Source: Candidatus Bathyarchaeota archaeon
Lineage (GTDB): Archaea > Thermoproteota > Bathyarchaeia > Bathyarchaeales > Bathyarchaeaceae
Length of the DNA stretch: 47,833 bases
NCBI GenBank assembly: GCA_030615265.1
Contig: JAUWZP010000005.1
Location: 1-47,833, forward strand
Reading direction: 5' to 3'
Part shown: piece after piece, positions 29,419 to 37,921 of the stretch
Numbering within the stretch: position 1 is the first letter of the stretch
How the letters are laid out: each line of letters opens with the position of its first letter
Program-made: the position numbers and the translations under genes
The notes under the pieces: generated by a model
The model's input: only the letters and a program-made list of their open reading frames with translations
Told to the model about the DNA's origin: nothing
The model's database searches: none

Positions 29419-32400
29419 TTGAAGACGAAGATGAGCAAGGAGTACCAAGAGTACGTTTCGCATTTAGAAAGTCAGCTGGAAGAAGTATACCAGATTGCAA
29501 GGAAAGCTAGAGGAAGAGGAGTAGATCCCACGCCGACTCCTGAACCCGAGAGGGCAAAAGACATGGCAAGCCTTGTCGAAGGCCTAGTTGGGCCCTCTGG
29601 TGTCGCTGAAAGCATACGAGAACTAAGCAAAAAGTTGTCCAGAGAAGAACTTGCCTTCAAAATTGCTGAGGAAATAGTCTATGGCAAATTTGGACACATG
29701 GATACCACAGAAGCTGCTGAGCAAGCAATTAGAACTGCTCTTGCAATCTTTACTGAAGGCATTACGGCAGCGCCCTTACAAGGCGTAGCCCGCGTGGCGA
29801 TCAAAAACAACTTGGACAGAACAAAATATCTTGCCATATATTTTGCTGGGCCAATACGATCAGCAGGCGGAACTGATCAGGCTCTAACACTCGTTGTCGG
29901 AGACTTTGTAAGACGACTCTTGGGGCTAGACCGCTACAAGCCCACACCCGAGGAAATTGGAAGGTTCACCGAAGAGGTTCGACTTTACGAACGGTCGGTG
30001 ACACGCTTTCAATACAAGGTTTCCGATGAAGAATTAAGAAATGCGCTCCAATCGCTCCCAGTGGAAGTCACTGGAACAGAATCAAACCCCGTAGAAGTTT
30101 CGTCTTTTCGTAACTTGCCTCGCGTTGAAACCAATCGGGTGCGTGGTGGCGCCCTTCGAGTTGTGAACGATGGAGTTGTTGGGCGTTCGCTGAAGGTTTG
30201 GACAATTGTGGAGAAGCTAGGAGTCGAAGGCTGGGATTGGCTTAGAAGAATGCGGGAGACTAAAGAGGAGAAGACCGTTGGGTTCATGGAAGAGGTGATT
30301 GCTGGTCGCCCAGTGTTCTCCTTTCCCTCAAGGCATGGGGGTTTCAGGCTTCGCTATGGAAGAGCAAGAAATACAGGATTAGCCGCGGTAGGTGTTCACC
30401 CCGCAACCATGATGGTTCTTCAAAACTTTCTAGCCGGCGGCACACAACTGCGTATTGAAAGGCCGGGTAAGGCTGGCACAGTTCTTCCAGTCGACGCTAT
30501 TGAGCCACCTGTTGTTCGGCTGAGAGATGGTTCGGTTGTGCGGGTGACAACTGAGAACTTTAAGCAAATTGAAAATGTGATTGAAAAGATCCTTTTTCTC
30601 GGCGACATTTTAATTGGATTTGGAGATTTCCTTTACAACAACAAGCCGCTTCCTCATTCTAGCTACACCGAAGAATGGTGGAGCCAAGAACTTCAGGCAG
30701 CCATCAAAGTTTCGTTTAATGGAGATTTGAAAGTAGTTGCTGCAGAAGCCGAGGTTCAGGTCACTCGTCTAGAGATGTTCTTAAGTAATCCTTTTGAAAA
30801 AAAGCCCACCGCTAGAGAAGCAGTGAAGTTGGCTTCCACCATTAATGTGCCGCTTCATCCCGCTGTTACGTACTTTTGGCATAGCATCTCGACAGAAGAT
30901 TTTCGAAAGCTGAGGACCTGGCTTTTCAACTGTACAGTTCACAAGGAGAACGAGGAGATTTCCGAGATAACTGGTGCATCAAATGCCCCTGTAAAAAACC
31001 TGCTCGAAAAGTTATGTGTGCCACATAAGGTTGTTGATGAAAAGATCAAAATTGAAAAGGACGATGCTTTGATTTTTGCGTTTTGCTTGGGATTGCACGT
31101 TCCAAAAAAGCGAGTATCTCATGGTAAGCCCGTGTTAGAGGTCATTAAGGATCTAACTGGAATTGTTGTTCGAGCGAAGGCTCCAACTGTTGTCGGCGCA
31201 AGAATGGGGCGTCCTGAAAAAGCCAAAAGACGCGAGATGCGTCCTCTTGTTCACGTGCTTTTCCCAGTAGGTTTGGCTGGGGGGTCACGGCGGAATCTAG
31301 TAGAAGCATCTAACAAGGCGGTTGTTGAAGTTGAACTTACCAAAAGACGCTGTCCCAACTGTCGTGAGATAACCTTCAAGGTGAAGTGTCCCAGATGCGA
31401 TGTGGAGACCCTTGTTGAGCGTGTGTGTCCTCAGTGCAAACGTGTCTCTAAGGAGTCTATATGCCCAATTTGTAAGAGCAGAACGAGAAGCGTTGAAAAG
31501 CAAGCAGTAAATTTCAGAGAGCTAATTGAAGAAGCATGTAAAAGATTGAATCTTCCTTTTCCATCTATCGTGAAAGGGGTTAAAGGGCTAACAAATGAGT
31601 CGAAGACTCCCGAAATCGTTGAAAAAGGGATTCTAAGAGTCAAACATGACCTGTCAGTCTTCAAAGACGGCACAATGCGGTTCGATGCGACTAATGCTCC
31701 ATTAACCCATTTTAAGCCTAGGGAACTACAAGTACCTGTAGAAAAACTTAGGCAGTTAGACTATTTGTACGATGTTGACGGAAATCCACTGGCTCAGCCC
31801 GACCAGATTTGCGAGTTGAAGATTCAAGACATTGTCATTCCAATGCAAAATGCAGAATACTTTGTTCGTGTAGCCAGCTTTCTCGACGAACTATTGAAGA
31901 AAGTCTACGGGCTTCCAGCCTACTACAATGTTAAACGGAAAGACGACCTTGTCGGAAAATTAGTCATAGGGTTAGCCCCTCACACTTCTGTGGGCATTCT
32001 TGGAAGAATCATCGGCTTCACCAATTTACACCTGTGTTATGCGCATCCTCTCTGGCACTCATCGAAGCGGAGGGACTGCGATGGCGACGAAGATGCCTTA
32101 ATGCTCGCATTAGATACTGTTCTAAACTTTTCAAAAGCATACTTGCCAGCTCAGATAGGCGGGATTATGGATGCACCGCTGTTCATAATTCCAGTGGTTA
32201 ACCCTATTGAGGTTCAACGGCAAGCGCATGAAGTGGATGTTGCAGATGCTTATCCCATGGTTTTTTATGAGAAGACTTTGCAGAATGTGTCGCCGCAGGA
32301 AGTCAGACCGATTATAGACCTTATTGAGCACAGGCTAGGCACCGAAGCGCAGTTTCAAGGTTTCAGCTACACGGTTCCAGTTTCTAACATTAACGCTGGC

Positions 32401-32832
32401 AATCGAGAGAGTGCCTACAAGAAGCTAGGGCGGATGACCGACAAGTTGAAAAGTCAACTTAAACTTGCAGAAAAGATTGAAGCTGTAGACGCCGAAAAGG
32501 TGGCTCTAATAGTCTTAACAACTCACTTTATGCGCGACATTTCTGGTAACCTGCGGGCATTTTCCACTCAAGGCTTTCGCTGCAAGGCTTGCAACAAGAA
32601 GTACAGAAGATTACCGCTGAAAGGCGTATGTCTAGAGTGTGGAGGATCCTTAACCCTAACGGTTTACCGCGGTGGGATTCAAAAATATTTGGAGGTTGCC
32701 CACCAGTTAATACGCAGGTATGAACTGCCCAACTATTATGCTCAGCGCCTAATGCTCGTGCAGGAGGAGATTAACTCTCTTTTTGAAGGCAAAAAACCTA
32801 AACAGATAAGCCTCAAAGACTTTATTGACTAA
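29419..32832 (+). CDS. polC: DNA polymerase D large subunit DP2 (catalytic)
   Basis: A 1137-residue protein with no intein visible. The N-terminal helical region (1-60) is followed by IYFAGPIRSAGGTDQA (about 140-155, first conserved catalytic region). The double-psi barrels include WHSSKRRDCDGDEDALML near residue 885, carrying the Asp residues that bind metal. Zinc-binding Cys clusters are CPNCREITFKVKCPRCDVE with VCPQCKRVSKESICPICKS (about 642-690) and CKACNKKYRRLPLKGVCLEC (about 1055-1075). TTG 29419 is chosen because GGAGGAG is five bases upstream; ATG 29431 is an alternative. PolD pairs DP2 with DP1, encoded at 17.2-18.7 kb. It is followed by a small wHTH gene after 27 bp. Confidence 0.97.
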   Translation: MKTKMSKEYQEYVSHLESQLEEVYQIARKARGRGVDPTPTPEPERAKDMASLVEGLVGPSGVAESIRELSKKLSREELAFKIAEEIVYGKFGHMDTTEAAEQAIRTALAIFTEGITAAPLQGVARVAIKNNLDRTKYLAIYFAGPIRSAGGTDQALTLVVGDFVRRLLGLDRYKPTPEEIGRFTEEVRLYERSVTRFQYKVSDEELRNALQSLPVEVTGTESNPVEVSSFRNLPRVETNRVRGGALRVVNDGVVGRSLKVWTIVEKLGVEGWDWLRRMRETKEEKTVGFMEEVIAGRPVFSFPSRHGGFRLRYGRARNTGLAAVGVHPATMMVLQNFLAGGTQLRIERPGKAGTVLPVDAIEPPVVRLRDGSVVRVTTENFKQIENVIEKILFLGDILIGFGDFLYNNKPLPHSSYTEEWWSQELQAAIKVSFNGDLKVVAAEAEVQVTRLEMFLSNPFEKKPTAREAVKLASTINVPLHPAVTYFWHSISTEDFRKLRTWLFNCTVHKENEEISEITGASNAPVKNLLEKLCVPHKVVDEKIKIEKDDALIFAFCLGLHVPKKRVSHGKPVLEVIKDLTGIVVRAKAPTVVGARMGRPEKAKRREMRPLVHVLFPVGLAGGSRRNLVEASNKAVVEVELTKRRCPNCREITFKVKCPRCDVETLVERVCPQCKRVSKESICPICKSRTRSVEKQAVNFRELIEEACKRLNLPFPSIVKGVKGLTNESKTPEIVEKGILRVKHDLSVFKDGTMRFDATNAPLTHFKPRELQVPVEKLRQLDYLYDVDGNPLAQPDQICELKIQDIVIPMQNAEYFVRVASFLDELLKKVYGLPAYYNVKRKDDLVGKLVIGLAPHTSVGILGRIIGFTNLHLCYAHPLWHSSKRRDCDGDEDALMLALDTVLNFSKAYLPAQIGGIMDAPLFIIPVVNPIEVQRQAHEVDVADAYPMVFYEKTLQNVSPQEVRPIIDLIEHRLGTEAQFQGFSYTVPVSNINAGNRESAYKKLGRMTDKLKSQLKLAEKIEAVDAEKVALIVLTTHFMRDISGNLRAFSTQGFRCKACNKKYRRLPLKGVCLECGGSLTLTVYRGGIQKYLEVAHQLIRRYELPNYYAQRLMLVQEEINSLFEGKKPKQISLKDFID

Positions 32833-32859
32833 AGCCAAGAATAGTTTGAGGAGTCCCTA

Positions 32860-33120
32860 GTGAAGGAAAGACACCACCCAAAAGCTTTCTTAGTTGAAAA
32901 AAGAAATGTTCGATTAGGACTTATTGCTCGTTCACGGATTGCACGTTTTCTGGAGAAACAATCGTCTAACGCCAAAACCATTGCAAAAGAAACTGGAATG
33001 AGCTATGCTGCCGCGCTTCATCACCTGCACCTTTTCGAAGCCGAGAAAGTTGTTGTGCGTAAAGGGAAAAGGCCTTTCCAGTGGGAATTAACTGGCGCTG
33101 GACAACAAAGTCTTGTCTGA
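32860..33120 (+). CDS. ArsR-like winged-helix regulator
   Basis: An 86-residue protein with RLGLIARSRIARFLEKQSSN, then AKTIAKETGMSYAAALHHLH as helix 2 and the recognition helix, and a wing VVVRKGKRPFQWELTG. This is a single-domain ArsR/MarR-type winged helix without evident metal-site Cys. The start is GTG 32860, six bases after GAGGAG. It lies 27 bp downstream of DP2 and may share its transcript. Target unknown. Confidence 0.8.
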   Translation: MKERHHPKAFLVEKRNVRLGLIARSRIARFLEKQSSNAKTIAKETGMSYAAALHHLHLFEAEKVVVRKGKRPFQWELTGAGQQSLV

Positions 33121-33133
33121 ACTGTTTTCTTGG

Positions 33134-33433
33134 TTAGGGTTGAAAATTTCTAGTGCATTTGCAGGGCACTTGCTTACATCTTGGGCATATTTGATTGTAC
33201 TTCGCCATAGCAGCTTCTTCCAAGTTTACGTCAACCACGTTTGCTAGTGACGCCAACCATGCCAGAACGTCGGCAAACTCGTTTTCTAAAGCCTTCTTGT
33301 CTTTACCTTTAATGGCTTCACCTAATTCTTCAACTTCCTCTACAAGCCACAAGCATGTTCCTTTTGCTCCCCGCTTTGAGTCATGATGGAAATAGATCTG
33401 CCGCATCATATCTTGAAATTCACGAATATGCAT
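33134..33433 (-). CDS. MazG-like NTP pyrophosphohydrolase with C-terminal Cys cluster
   Basis: A 99-residue all-alpha NTP pyrophosphohydrolase: FQDMMRQIYFHHDSKRG, then CLWLVEEVEELGEAI (E-E-x-x-E metal motif), ALENEFADVLAWLASLAN (E-x-x-D motif), and the end ICPRCKQVPCKC, a zinc-like Cys cluster common in archaeal MazG homologs. These enzymes hydrolyse non-canonical or excess NTPs. The start is ATG 33433, convergent to the wHTH gene 13 bases away. Confidence 0.88.
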   Translation of the reverse strand: MHIREFQDMMRQIYFHHDSKRGAKGTCLWLVEEVEELGEAIKGKDKKALENEFADVLAWLASLANVVDVNLEEAAMAKYNQICPRCKQVPCKCTRNFQP

Positions 33434-33467
33434 GGTGCTGAGCCTTCCTATCCACCTATTGCTGGTT

Positions 33468-33678
33468 TTAAATTTTAAACTTGAGGAGGCTTATTTGCCC
33501 CTCAGCAACTATATGGACTACCTTTATCTCTTCGCTTTCTAAACACGCTGATATAAACCTGCGATGACAATACTTTGGACAGCGGCGCACATCACTTAGG
33601 ATTTCGATTTTATGCTTTTTCAACATTTCTAGGAATGTTTTTTGAGACCTGTTGCTGTGTCCTATGGTTCAAATCACG
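33468..33678 (-). pseudogene. Remnant of a DUF488 gene (nonsense codon, frameshift and internal deletion)
   Basis: Read on the minus strand from GTG 33678, just after the glyA stop, the frame is M-I-stop-T-I-G, where family members have M-x-Y-T-I-G-H-S. One extra base follows, and then HSNRSQKTFLEMLKKHKIEI continues with LSDVRRCPK. This is followed immediately by YCHRRFISACLESEEIKVVHI, which belongs near the C-terminus of DUF488 proteins. About 50-70 middle residues are missing. The three lesions (TGA 33670-33672, frameshift near 33661, internal deletion) show decay of a once intact DUF488 gene downstream of glyA. The rest of the frame is open until TAA 33468-33470. Confidence 0.7.
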
Positions 33679-33681
33679 GTT

Positions 33682-34998
33682 TCATCGGATTCTAACGTAT
33701 TCATAAGCTTCTGTGGCGTTTTCAAAACAGTAATGCACCTTCTGATAGTCTCTTCGGAACGCTCTAACGTCGCTTTTCACTTTTTCCGCGTCTTCCTTGT
33801 CAATGATCACCCTTTTAATGAACTCCGCGATCTCCTCCATCTCGCTCTCTTTCATTCCAAGCCTTGTAATCTCGGACGTTCCCAGTCTTATTCCACCGGG
33901 ATTGATGAAGTGCCGGCCTTCCTTAATGTCCCATGGTAACAGGTTTCGATTAATAATGATGTCAGCCTTTTCCAGCTGGCCTTCAATAGTGCCTCCATCG
34001 CCATGTTTTGTTATGTCTATAAGCAACACATGGGATTCAGTGAAGCCTTTATGCTCTGCCAAAACGTTGAAACCCCGTTCATAAAGTGCTTGACCCAAAG
34101 CTTTGGAATTCCTGATAACCTGATGAGTGTATTCTTCTCCAAACTCTAACATCTCCGCGCATGCTATGGTTACTCCAGCCAACGCATGAAGGTGATGATT
34201 GCTTATCATGCCCGGGAAGGCTGCCCGCTTAATTTTATCCGCGTGCCTTTCCCATGAAAGCACTCCGCCATGCTGTGGACCAAACAGAGTCTTATGAGTA
34301 CTCAAAGTGACGGCGTCTGCTCCCTCTCTTAAGGGGTCTTGAAAACAGCCTCCGGCAATCAAACCAGCCACGTGGGCTGCATCATAGGCAACGGTTGCGC
34401 CAACCTCATGGAACGTTTCTGCCAACTCCTTAACTGGATGAGGAAATGGAAAAACGCTGGCGCCAAACATGGCAAGTTTTGGCGATCTCCCCTCTCTTGC
34501 CAGTTTTGCAATTCTCTGCTTGGCTCTGTCTATGTCAATGTTTAACTCTTTATAGTCAAGCGGAAGATATTCCACCACCAAGCCGTGCACTGCGCCTGCG
34601 GTGCCCCCCAGCTTCTTCTTACCCATAGTAATATGCCCTCCACATGGAATTGACAAGGCCATCATCACATCGCCAGGCTCGGTGAACGCAGTATAGACAA
34701 CCAGGTTGGAAACCACGCCTGAGATTGGGCGAACATCCACAAATTCTGCTTTGAACAGTTTCTTTACAAGGTCTATGCATACGAGTTCAACTTGGTCGAT
34801 GTACTGGCATCCAGCGTAGACGCGTTCACCAGGCCAGCCCTCTGCATAGCGGTTTCCGAAGTCTGTTGCAAGCGCCTCTCGCACGGCGGGGCTCGGTATG
34901 TTCTCGCTTGCAATCAGCGGAATTGTTTCTCGAAACCATTTGTGGTGTTGCTGAAGCAGATCTAACGTTTTAACATAATATTCGCGTGGTGAGCTCAT
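33682..34998 (-). CDS. glyA: Serine hydroxymethyltransferase
   Basis: A 438-residue PLP enzyme that interconverts serine and glycine with a one-carbon carrier. Motifs: IPLIASENIPSPAVREAL, NRYAEGWPGERVYAGC, ISGVVSNLVVYTAF, VAYDAAHVAGLIAGG (PLP Asp and His) and LSTHKTLFGPQHGG with the Schiff-base Lys near residue 233. ATG 34998 is used because it has GAAGG upstream and the expected N-terminus. An upstream ATG at 35088 adds a hydrophobic leader and is rejected. It is divergent from sec61-beta. Confidence 0.96.
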   Translation of the reverse strand: MSSPREYYVKTLDLLQQHHKWFRETIPLIASENIPSPAVREALATDFGNRYAEGWPGERVYAGCQYIDQVELVCIDLVKKLFKAEFVDVRPISGVVSNLVVYTAFTEPGDVMMALSIPCGGHITMGKKKLGGTAGAVHGLVVEYLPLDYKELNIDIDRAKQRIAKLAREGRSPKLAMFGASVFPFPHPVKELAETFHEVGATVAYDAAHVAGLIAGGCFQDPLREGADAVTLSTHKTLFGPQHGGVLSWERHADKIKRAAFPGMISNHHLHALAGVTIACAEMLEFGEEYTHQVIRNSKALGQALYERGFNVLAEHKGFTESHVLLIDITKHGDGGTIEGQLEKADIIINRNLLPWDIKEGRHFINPGGIRLGTSEITRLGMKESEMEEIAEFIKRVIIDKEDAEKVKSDVRAFRRDYQKVHYCFENATEAYEYVRIR

Positions 34999-35112
34999 GT
35001 ACAAACCTTCACGTCTGTATTCATTAAGGTCTGGCAAGATAAAAGTTTGGAATAAGGAAAGTTTAATTAGTGGAAATCTTCCTATCATTCCTGTAACATT
35101 AAGGTGGACGCC

Positions 35113-35292
35113 TTGAGTCGAAAGTCCAAAAAAAGTGAAAGCGCCCCTATGCCCTCAGCAAGCGCTGGGTTGCTTCGATTTTTTGAAGAAGACACCAAGG
35201 GTGTCAAGGTTAGACCTGAACTCGTTGTTGCATTGACGGCGTCTCTGATAATTACGGTAATCCTTGCAAAAGTCTTCTTAGGACCAATCTGA
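35113..35292 (+). CDS. secG: Preprotein translocase subunit Sec61-beta
   Basis: A 59-residue protein with the diagnostic MPSASAGLLRFFEEDTKGVK, a cytoplasmic amphipathic segment, then one transmembrane helix (VVALTASLIITVILAKVFLG). It is the small beta subunit of the SecYE-beta channel. TTG 35113 has AAGGTGG five bases upstream; GTG 35104 overlaps that SD and is less likely. It is divergent from glyA. Confidence 0.93.
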   Translation: MSRKSKKSESAPMPSASAGLLRFFEEDTKGVKVRPELVVALTASLIITVILAKVFLGPI

Positions 35293-35323
35293 GTATCTTA
35301 TGTAATAATCTTCTAGAATATTC

Positions 35324-35330
35324 TTATATT
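35324..35330 (+). promoter_or_regulatory. TATA-like element before a stem-forming sequence
   Basis: TTATATT lies about 30 bases upstream of the 35355 stem, the usual TATA-to-start distance plus a few bases. The preceding region has no ORF to serve, apart from the hairpin region itself. Confidence 0.3.
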
Positions 35331-35354
35331 CCTCTTGCTCCCCAAAGGGCTAGT

Positions 35355-35421
35355 GGTGCGGGACACTTAACAACGCGGGAAACTTTCCTCTCACTCTGTT
35401 CCCTCGAGGCGCACCCGCACC
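35355..35421 (+). ncRNA. Candidate structured RNA (67 nt) between sec61-beta and the Sm-like gene
   Basis: GGTGCGGG (35355-35362) pairs with CCCGCACC (35414-35421), an 8-bp GC-rich closing stem. An inner GGGAA/TTCCC stem with nearby GC pairs lies within. A TATA-like element sits at the right distance upstream (35324). The region is between two convergent genes, so the strand and the alternative of a convergent terminator remain open. It has no tRNA T-arm and no C/D or H/ACA boxes that I can see, and I do not recognise the family. Confidence 0.35.
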
Positions 35422-35449
35422 TCTAAAAACAGTTTGCGGAAGAGTCAAA

Positions 35450-35731
35450 TTATTTATTCTTGTGTAGAACCTCAATGCGTTGAACCGAGTTAAGGTTGAT
35501 GAAAACCTCACTTCGGTCTTCTTTCCCAACAACCTGCGGTATCGGCTTAGCTATCGTTGCACGCAGAATTATTGCATCAGCGTCGGACAGCCATATTCCC
35601 GGCGGGTCATGAGTAACAGCTATTAGTTTGCCCTCAAAGCCATAAGAGGCACCTAAAATTACCGAGACTCTGCGCCCCACGTTCTTTTCGAGCATGTGAA
35701 ACACAGATGGTGGGAGACCACTTTCCGACAT
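35450..35731 (-). CDS. Sm-like (LSm) RNA-binding protein
   Basis: A 93-residue protein: FHMLEKNVGRRVSVILGASY, then FEGKLIAVTHDPPGIWLSDA (Sm1 region with the loop) and EVFINLNSVQRIEVL (Sm2-like strand with N-x-x-x-I). The five-strand Sm pattern is clear, though the insertion near residues 50-75 is longer than in canonical archaeal Sm1. Sm proteins form rings that bind U-rich RNA. The start is ATG 35731. Confidence 0.7.
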   Translation of the reverse strand: MSESGLPPSVFHMLEKNVGRRVSVILGASYGFEGKLIAVTHDPPGIWLSDADAIILRATIAKPIPQVVGKEDRSEVFINLNSVQRIEVLHKNK

Positions 35732-36066
35732 GGAAACCAGCAGAATCTTAGAATGATTTCAAGCTTAAAACTTTATCTCATAGCGGCATTTCAACAGTTC
35801 ATGCTGGTATACAATAGTCGCTGAGTTTCACACCGTTACATGCCAGTGTCACAAGCTTTTTGGAGCTTTTTCAATGAAACAATCGGGCTTTGAATAGATG
35901 TTTCTTCAATAATTAATGTAAATTTTGAAATCTTAAGGTCTCGTAGCTCTACTAAGCATTGTTGAAACTGGATTTCCCGATGTATCAATCTGCAGAGAAA
36001 TGAGCGAACGTTGAGTAACCTTTTTAGTTTCCGTTGAGTTACGATTAAAGCCTAAGGGGCATTAGT
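35732..36066. other. 335-bp intergenic region without visible genes
   Basis: Between the divergent Sm-like and DUF2070 genes. It is AT-rich and contains a TTTTTAG stretch near 36020-36030 that could be the DUF2070 promoter. I found no ORF, tRNA or clear repeat in it. Confidence 0.5.
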
Positions 36067-37896
36067 TTGGGTTCCGCAGACGTGTTAAATGACTATATTA
36101 ACCGGGCGGTGAAACGTTACTCCTCTCTATTCACTCTTCCCTCTTATAGGACCCTGACAAGCATGCTTTTCGTAGCATGCCTTTTTGTGGGCGTCTTTGC
36201 TGTTTTGCCGCTTCTCCCCTCTTCATATGGGCTTCTGCTAGGCTTGGTTGTTGGAGTTGTTTTCTTTCTTTTGGCGATGCTGTCTGATTTTGCACTTAAT
36301 CTAGGGGGCCTTAGAAACGACCCTGTTCTTAATTTGAGACGTTCTTCGGCTCTTTCCCTTTATTCCAACCTTTTATGGGTTGTGTTCATTCTTCTCGGAG
36401 ACTTCAGCTACATTTTTCTTAAAGATCTTGTTCTCTGGTTAAAACTCTCCCTTTTAGGCTTATGTGCCATCCTCATTCTCCGTTTGATAGTTTCTTCAGC
36501 GATCTCTTTCGTTAGCAGTAGAAGGATTATCTTCTACACTGCTTTGCAGCCGGGATTATACGTTGTGCCAGTAGTCTTAATAGCTGGAACAAAGGGTCAT
36601 GTCATTGCCCCTTCAACTTGGCTCTTCTTTGCATCATCCCTAATTGTGAGCATTTTCGCAGCGTTTTGCTTCATTTTTTTCCTCAACCGCATGGGCACAA
36701 AACTCGTCGGCGTGAAGTCGCTTTCTGTTCTTAAAGTTTTCATGGCCAATTGGACAGAAGACCTGAATGAACCTCTAGAAAGCCTTCTGGAAAATCTCAG
36801 CGTTGAACAAAGCATAAAGCTCTCTGTAATCATGTTTCGGGCAGGGGGAAAAATGAAAGCAGCCATGGTTGTTCCAGCTTTTCACCCTGGTCCTTTTAAA
36901 AATGTTGGCAGCAGCATCCTACCTTACCTGATTCAAAAGGAGCTGGAAAACAAGCTGAGATGCACAGTTTCCGTGCCGCATGGGATATCGGGACATGACC
37001 TTGACCTTGCGTCACAAGCTCAGAATCAAAAGATTATCGAACAGATTTCCAAAATCGTTGACATTTCGAATTTTTCCTCTTCAACCACTCCTCTTATGCG
37101 GGTTCACAAAAATGGAGCGCGGGTAACCTGTCAGATTTTTGGGAAATGCACTCTTTTCACGTTGACTTTGGCTCCTCAAACGATGGAAGACCTTCCAAAA
37201 AGTTTAGAGTCTTTCATTGCAGAGGAGGCTGGAAAACGAGGCTTGTCAACAGCAATAGTCATTGACGCCCACAATAGCATCGAAGGGCCTTTCCATGTTG
37301 AAAGGGCAATTTCACCCCTTAAAGAGGCTGCAGCTGCAAGCTTAGAAGCCGCTTTTGGAAGTCAGAAAAGTTCCTTGCAGGTTGGAGCAGCGAAAGTCGT
37401 TCCCACCGATTTCACTCTGAAAGACGGCATGGGTCCCGGTGGAATATGCGTTATCGCGGTGAAAGTGAAAGATCAATTGGTAGCTTACATCACGGTTGAC
37501 GGAAATAACATGATTTCTGGTCTCCGGGAAAGAATACTTCAAAGACTAAATGAAATCGGCTTTAATGACGCCGAGGTCTTGACCACCGACACCCATGTGG
37601 TAAATGGCATTGTGTTGACTCCGAGAGGTTATCATCCGCTTGGAGAGGCAATGGATCAGGAGAAGCTCATCAAGTACATCGAGCAAGCTGCATCAAGTGC
37701 AAGGAGTAACTTAGAACCAGCTGAAGCCGCATGGTTTACGAAGGTAACACCAAACGTTAGGGTTATCGGCGAAAAACAAATAGAGAGGCTCTGCATGTTA
37801 GCTGAAGAGGCTTTCTCAAGTGCAAAGAGGCTAGCCTCAATCGTATTTCCTCTAGTCGGCCTAATTTGGACTGCACTACTCATTCTTTCTCATTGA
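36067..37896 (+). CDS. DUF2070 archaeal membrane protein
   Basis: A 609-residue protein. Residues about 28-215 contain six to seven transmembrane helices. The long soluble part (about 230-585) has VPAFHPGPFKNVGSS, AIVIDAHNSIEG and DTHVVNGIV, with His/Asp residues suggestive of a metal site, and a final transmembrane helix (IVFPLVGLIWTALLIL). It matches the DUF2070 layout known from archaea; biochemical role unknown. The start is TTG 36067, seven bases after AAGGGG. It is a single transcription unit as far as I can see. Confidence 0.83.
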   Translation: MGSADVLNDYINRAVKRYSSLFTLPSYRTLTSMLFVACLFVGVFAVLPLLPSSYGLLLGLVVGVVFFLLAMLSDFALNLGGLRNDPVLNLRRSSALSLYSNLLWVVFILLGDFSYIFLKDLVLWLKLSLLGLCAILILRLIVSSAISFVSSRRIIFYTALQPGLYVVPVVLIAGTKGHVIAPSTWLFFASSLIVSIFAAFCFIFFLNRMGTKLVGVKSLSVLKVFMANWTEDLNEPLESLLENLSVEQSIKLSVIMFRAGGKMKAAMVVPAFHPGPFKNVGSSILPYLIQKELENKLRCTVSVPHGISGHDLDLASQAQNQKIIEQISKIVDISNFSSSTTPLMRVHKNGARVTCQIFGKCTLFTLTLAPQTMEDLPKSLESFIAEEAGKRGLSTAIVIDAHNSIEGPFHVERAISPLKEAAAASLEAAFGSQKSSLQVGAAKVVPTDFTLKDGMGPGGICVIAVKVKDQLVAYITVDGNNMISGLRERILQRLNEIGFNDAEVLTTDTHVVNGIVLTPRGYHPLGEAMDQEKLIKYIEQAASSARSNLEPAEAAWFTKVTPNVRVIGEKQIERLCMLAEEAFSSAKRLASIVFPLVGLIWTALLILSH

Positions 37897-37921
37897 AGCG
37901 TGTCAAAAAAAGAGAAGATGG

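Noticed and set aside
35004-35088. Longer glyA start at 35088
   Set aside because: It adds a hydrophobic stretch absent from SHMT; ATG 34998 has an SD and the family N-terminus.
35355-35421. Idea that this hairpin is an RNase P RNA because the minus strand has GAGGAAAGT
   Set aside because: RNase P RNA is far longer and the other conserved regions are absent; the match is short and probably chance.
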